A DNA stretch of 38,354 nucleotides from Trichormus sp. NMC-1 (GTDB taxonomy: Bacteria; Cyanobacteriota; Cyanobacteriia; Cyanobacteriales; Nostocaceae): NCBI RefSeq assembly GCF_001858025.1, contig NZ_LZQD01000014.1, positions 1 through 38,354 on the forward strand. The letters are read 5' to 3'. Of this stretch, positions 36,349 through 38,354 are shown in pieces. Position numbers and translations under genes: made by a program. The notes under the pieces were generated by a model. That model was not told the origin of the DNA. It was given only the letters and a program-made list of their open reading frames with translations, and did no database searches. How positions within the stretch are numbered: position 1 is the first letter of the stretch; each line of letters opens with the position of its first letter.

Positions 36349-36741
36349 TCAAACCAATTGTTCAGCATATTTTCCTAACCAAACCTGCAAAGTATTTTCG
36401 TCAATCTCCCCAGCAGCTAGACTTTCCATCACTAATACTATCTCTGGTTCTGGTGCATTGAAACTATAAGCATTCAATCCCAAAAAAACATATATCGCCA
36501 TAAAAGCTGTACGCTTATTGCCATCAACAAACGGATGATTTTGACACAAAGCAAAACCATAAGCCGCCGCCAATTCCAAAAGCGAAACTTCCGGCTGATA
36601 AGAAAATTTATGCCGAGGACGGGCTAAACTCGCTTCTAATAATGCCTGATCTCTCACCCCAGATAAACCGCTATACTGAGAAATCAAATCCTCATGGATA
36701 GCAAGCACCATCTGTTCTGTCAGCCAAGTCGGTTCATTCAC
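36349..36741 (-). CDS. doc: Doc-type (Fic fold) toxin
   Basis: The 130-residue protein is a death-on-curing family toxin. The Fic-fold motif HPFVDGNKR is at residues 69-76, followed by TAFMAIYVFL. SGLSGVRDQALLEASLARP at the N-terminal side is typical of cyanobacterial Doc proteins. Doc phosphorylates elongation factor Tu and stops translation in the characterised case. Its start overlaps the antitoxin stop by 4 nt. The motif is intact. Confidence 0.93.
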   Translation of the reverse strand: MNEPTWLTEQMVLAIHEDLISQYSGLSGVRDQALLEASLARPRHKFSYQPEVSLLELAAAYGFALCQNHPFVDGNKRTAFMAIYVFLGLNAYSFNAPEPEIVLVMESLAAGEIDENTLQVWLGKYAEQLV

Positions 36742-36965
36742 TGGGCGAGTTCCTTCAGAGCATGACGAAACTTCTGGCTACCTTGCCGATAAATGGCCAT
36801 CGCTTTCTCAAACTCTGGGTCATAAGGACTAAGCTGGAGTCCATGTTCAGTTTCTGTGACAAATAGGGTATCACCTTCTTTAAGGTTGAGCTTTTCTAAC
36901 AACTCCTTAGAAAATGTCACCCCTACTGAATTACCTATTTTGCGTAATTTTAAGGTTTGGATCAT
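36738..36965 (-). CDS. AbrB/MazE-type antitoxin
   Basis: The 75-residue protein begins MIQTLKLRKIGNSVGVTFSK, the swapped-hairpin AbrB DNA-binding fold (KIGNSVGVT...LNLKEGDTLFV). The C-terminal helix region (residues ~48-75) would wrap the toxin. It lies upstream of and overlaps doc, the usual antitoxin-toxin order, and should repress its own promoter in the region above 36965. Confidence 0.9.
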   Translation of the reverse strand: MIQTLKLRKIGNSVGVTFSKELLEKLNLKEGDTLFVTETEHGLQLSPYDPEFEKAMAIYRQGSQKFRHALKELAQ

Positions 36966-37100
36966 TAAACTTTTTCCTATGTAGTTACGAGGGTAACTAC
37001 TATTTTAGCCTTAAATTCCCAACTCCTCAAAGTTTTTAGGGATAGGATTGCTATATTACCAAATCTTTATTCAGAATTAAGTAGCTACCATTACAAGTAA

Positions 37101-38210
37101 TTGCAGATACCCTATTTCCCAAAGCTAAAACAACATGACTCAGTAGAAATTGCTGCTGTGGAAGGAATGGGAGGAGTTGGTAAAACTGAATTAGCAATCC
37201 GATATTCACGATTACATTTACAGTCTCATGATTACCCTGGTGGTATCTGCTGGCTACAAGCAAGAGAACAAGATATACGTTTACAAATACTCCAATTTGC
37301 TCGTATAGATTTGGGTTTAACACCACCAGATGATTTCGATTTATCAGAAAAAATTCGTTGGTGCTGGCGAAATTGGCGTGAGGGAAAAACCCTGATAGTT
37401 CTCGATGATGTCAAAAACTACAGCAATATAAAACCCTACCTCCCACAAAAACCATCTCAATTTAAAGTCCTGATCACCACCAGATTAAAACTAGATTTAG
37501 CTAGTTCTTTATCTTTATCAGTATTACAAGAAACAGACGCAATCTTATTACTAGGTCAATTAATTGGTGAACAAAAGTACCACGTCCTCAAAGCCATAAG
37601 CAGGATGAAAAGTTGGTATCTGAGTTTAAAAAAACTCGGAATTATTCTCAATTGCCTAGAGGAACATCTAGCATCAGGAAAAAACGTTCATTACCTGTGT
37701 CAGGATGAAACTAGGGTAGGATTAAAAACTCTCACAGGAAAAGTAATTACGGCTTCTGGAGTCAAGCCAACTGTATCCGTGAAATGGCAGAGGGAAAATT
37801 TTTGGATTTATGGTGCAATTGAACCATTAACAGGAAAACATTTCCAACAAGAATATCCCAAACTCAACGGTAACTATTTTCAACAATTTTTAGACTGGCT
37901 ATCTGGGCAATTAGGTTCAGACTATGCAATTTTACAAATTGACCAAGCTCCTGCTCATGTAAGTTGTGCAATCAATTGGCCTGAAAATATTATTCCCCTA
38001 TTGCAACCACCTCATTCTCCTGAACTTAATCCAATTGAAAGGCTTTGGCAGTTTCTCAAAAAATCACTTCATAATGAGCTTTTTCCTTCTTTGCAAGATT
38101 TACGCGAGCGCATACAACAATTGTTCGAGCAATTAACATTTGAGCAGATAATGTCTATCTCCTCTTATAACTTTATTTTAGAAGCTCTTTTCTATGCAGC
38201 TTCATATTAA
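37101..38210 (+). pseudogene. NB-ARC fragment fused in frame to an IS630-family transposase
   Basis: The 369-codon frame joins two unrelated parts. Residues 1-~160 are an NB-ARC NTPase: Walker A AVEGMGGVGKTELAIRY, Walker B TLIVLDDV and the RNBS-B-like VLITTRLK, ending around LLGQLIGEQ. Residues ~170-369 are an IS630 DDE transposase ORFB: YLCQDETRVGL (first Asp), LQIDQAPAHVS (second Asp) and PPHSPELNPIERLWQFLKK (Glu). The only start is a TTG after ragged sequence, the usual N-terminal domain is missing, and the IS630 HTH part is absent. Most likely an IS630 insertion in a decayed STAND gene that happens to stay open. Confidence 0.85.
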
Positions 38211-38354
38211 ATTGGTATAAGTAAACTGATATTTGAAAGCTTATTTACAGAATAAACCCTAAAAAGCTAGATCAAAAATATAAAATTGATCCAGCAAAAT
38301 AAATAACCCGCTAGATAATCCTGAAGTCAGAGAAGAGAAAAAACAAAACCCCCC
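38211..38354. other. Window end, no gene seen
   Basis: The 144 bp after the IS630 stop are AT-rich and show no coding frame. The right end of the IS630 element probably lies near 38211-38230, but I cannot fix its inverted repeat. Confidence 0.3.

Overview
The window is cyanobacterial DNA, most likely from a filamentous Nostocales-type genome. The evidence is the low GC content, scattered HIP1 octamers (GCGATCGC), heptamer-type short tandem repeats (TTGGTAA units), palindromic dispersed repeats, and a gene set (Uma2, WYL-type CRISPR regulator, C39-peptidase ABC exporter, NB-ARC, IS5/IS630/IS605 elements) typical of that group.

Layout. 1-953: a truncated IS5-like transposase, then non-coding DNA. 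954-4580: CRISPR array 1 (49 repeats of 37 bp, 48 spacers), transcribed leftward from a leader at about 4581-4765. 4789-11329 (minus strand): cas2, cas1, cas4, cas6, cas5, cas7 (DevR/Cst2 family) and cas8, a type I module that I place as I-B-like. 11459-12400 (plus): an Rpn/PD-(D/E)XK nuclease gene. 12483-15168 (minus): cas3 as two overlapping ORFs, RecA1 in one and RecA2 plus a C-terminal HD domain in the other. 15272-16574: Uma2 and another PD-(D/E)XK-like gene, followed at 16696-16826 by a duplicated fragment of the cas3 5' end. 16873-26495 (minus): a type III-A operon reading csx3, csx3-ATPase fusion, cas10, csm2, csm3, csm4, csm5, cas6, csx1 (CARF-HEPN). 26595-27923 (plus): a divergent WYL regulator. 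28200-32057: CRISPR array 2 (52 repeats, 51 spacers) transcribed rightward from a leader that is an inverted copy of leader 1. 32100-33239: a third Cas6 carrying a C-terminal helix-turn-helix. 33.4-34.65 kb: an IS605-type TnpB element. 34.6-36.1 kb: a decayed C39-peptidase ABC exporter. 36349-36965: a Doc/AbrB toxin-antitoxin pair. 37.1-38.2 kb: an NB-ARC fragment fused in frame to an IS630 transposase.

How it works together (inference from family knowledge). One Cas1-Cas2-Cas4 adaptation set probably feeds both arrays, which share one repeat and one leader type. Cas6 enzymes would cut the repeat 8 nt from its end, leaving an ACTGAAAC handle. The crRNAs could load a type I Cascade (Cas8-Cas7-Cas5-Cas6, with Cas3 as nuclease) and a type III-A Csm complex. 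The Cas10 has no HD motif but keeps GGDD, so the III-A arm looks built for cyclic oligoadenylate signalling: Csx1 as effector RNase, and Csx3 as the ring nuclease that turns the signal off.

The points most worth following are: the Csx3 pair, one with all putative catalytic residues and one fused to a P-loop domain that has lost its histidines; three different Cas6 proteins, one with an HTH, next to identical repeats; the split and permuted Cas3 with a nearby duplicated fragment; an identical 16-mer about 50 nt upstream of both cas8 and cas3; and an oversized chimeric newest spacer in array 2.
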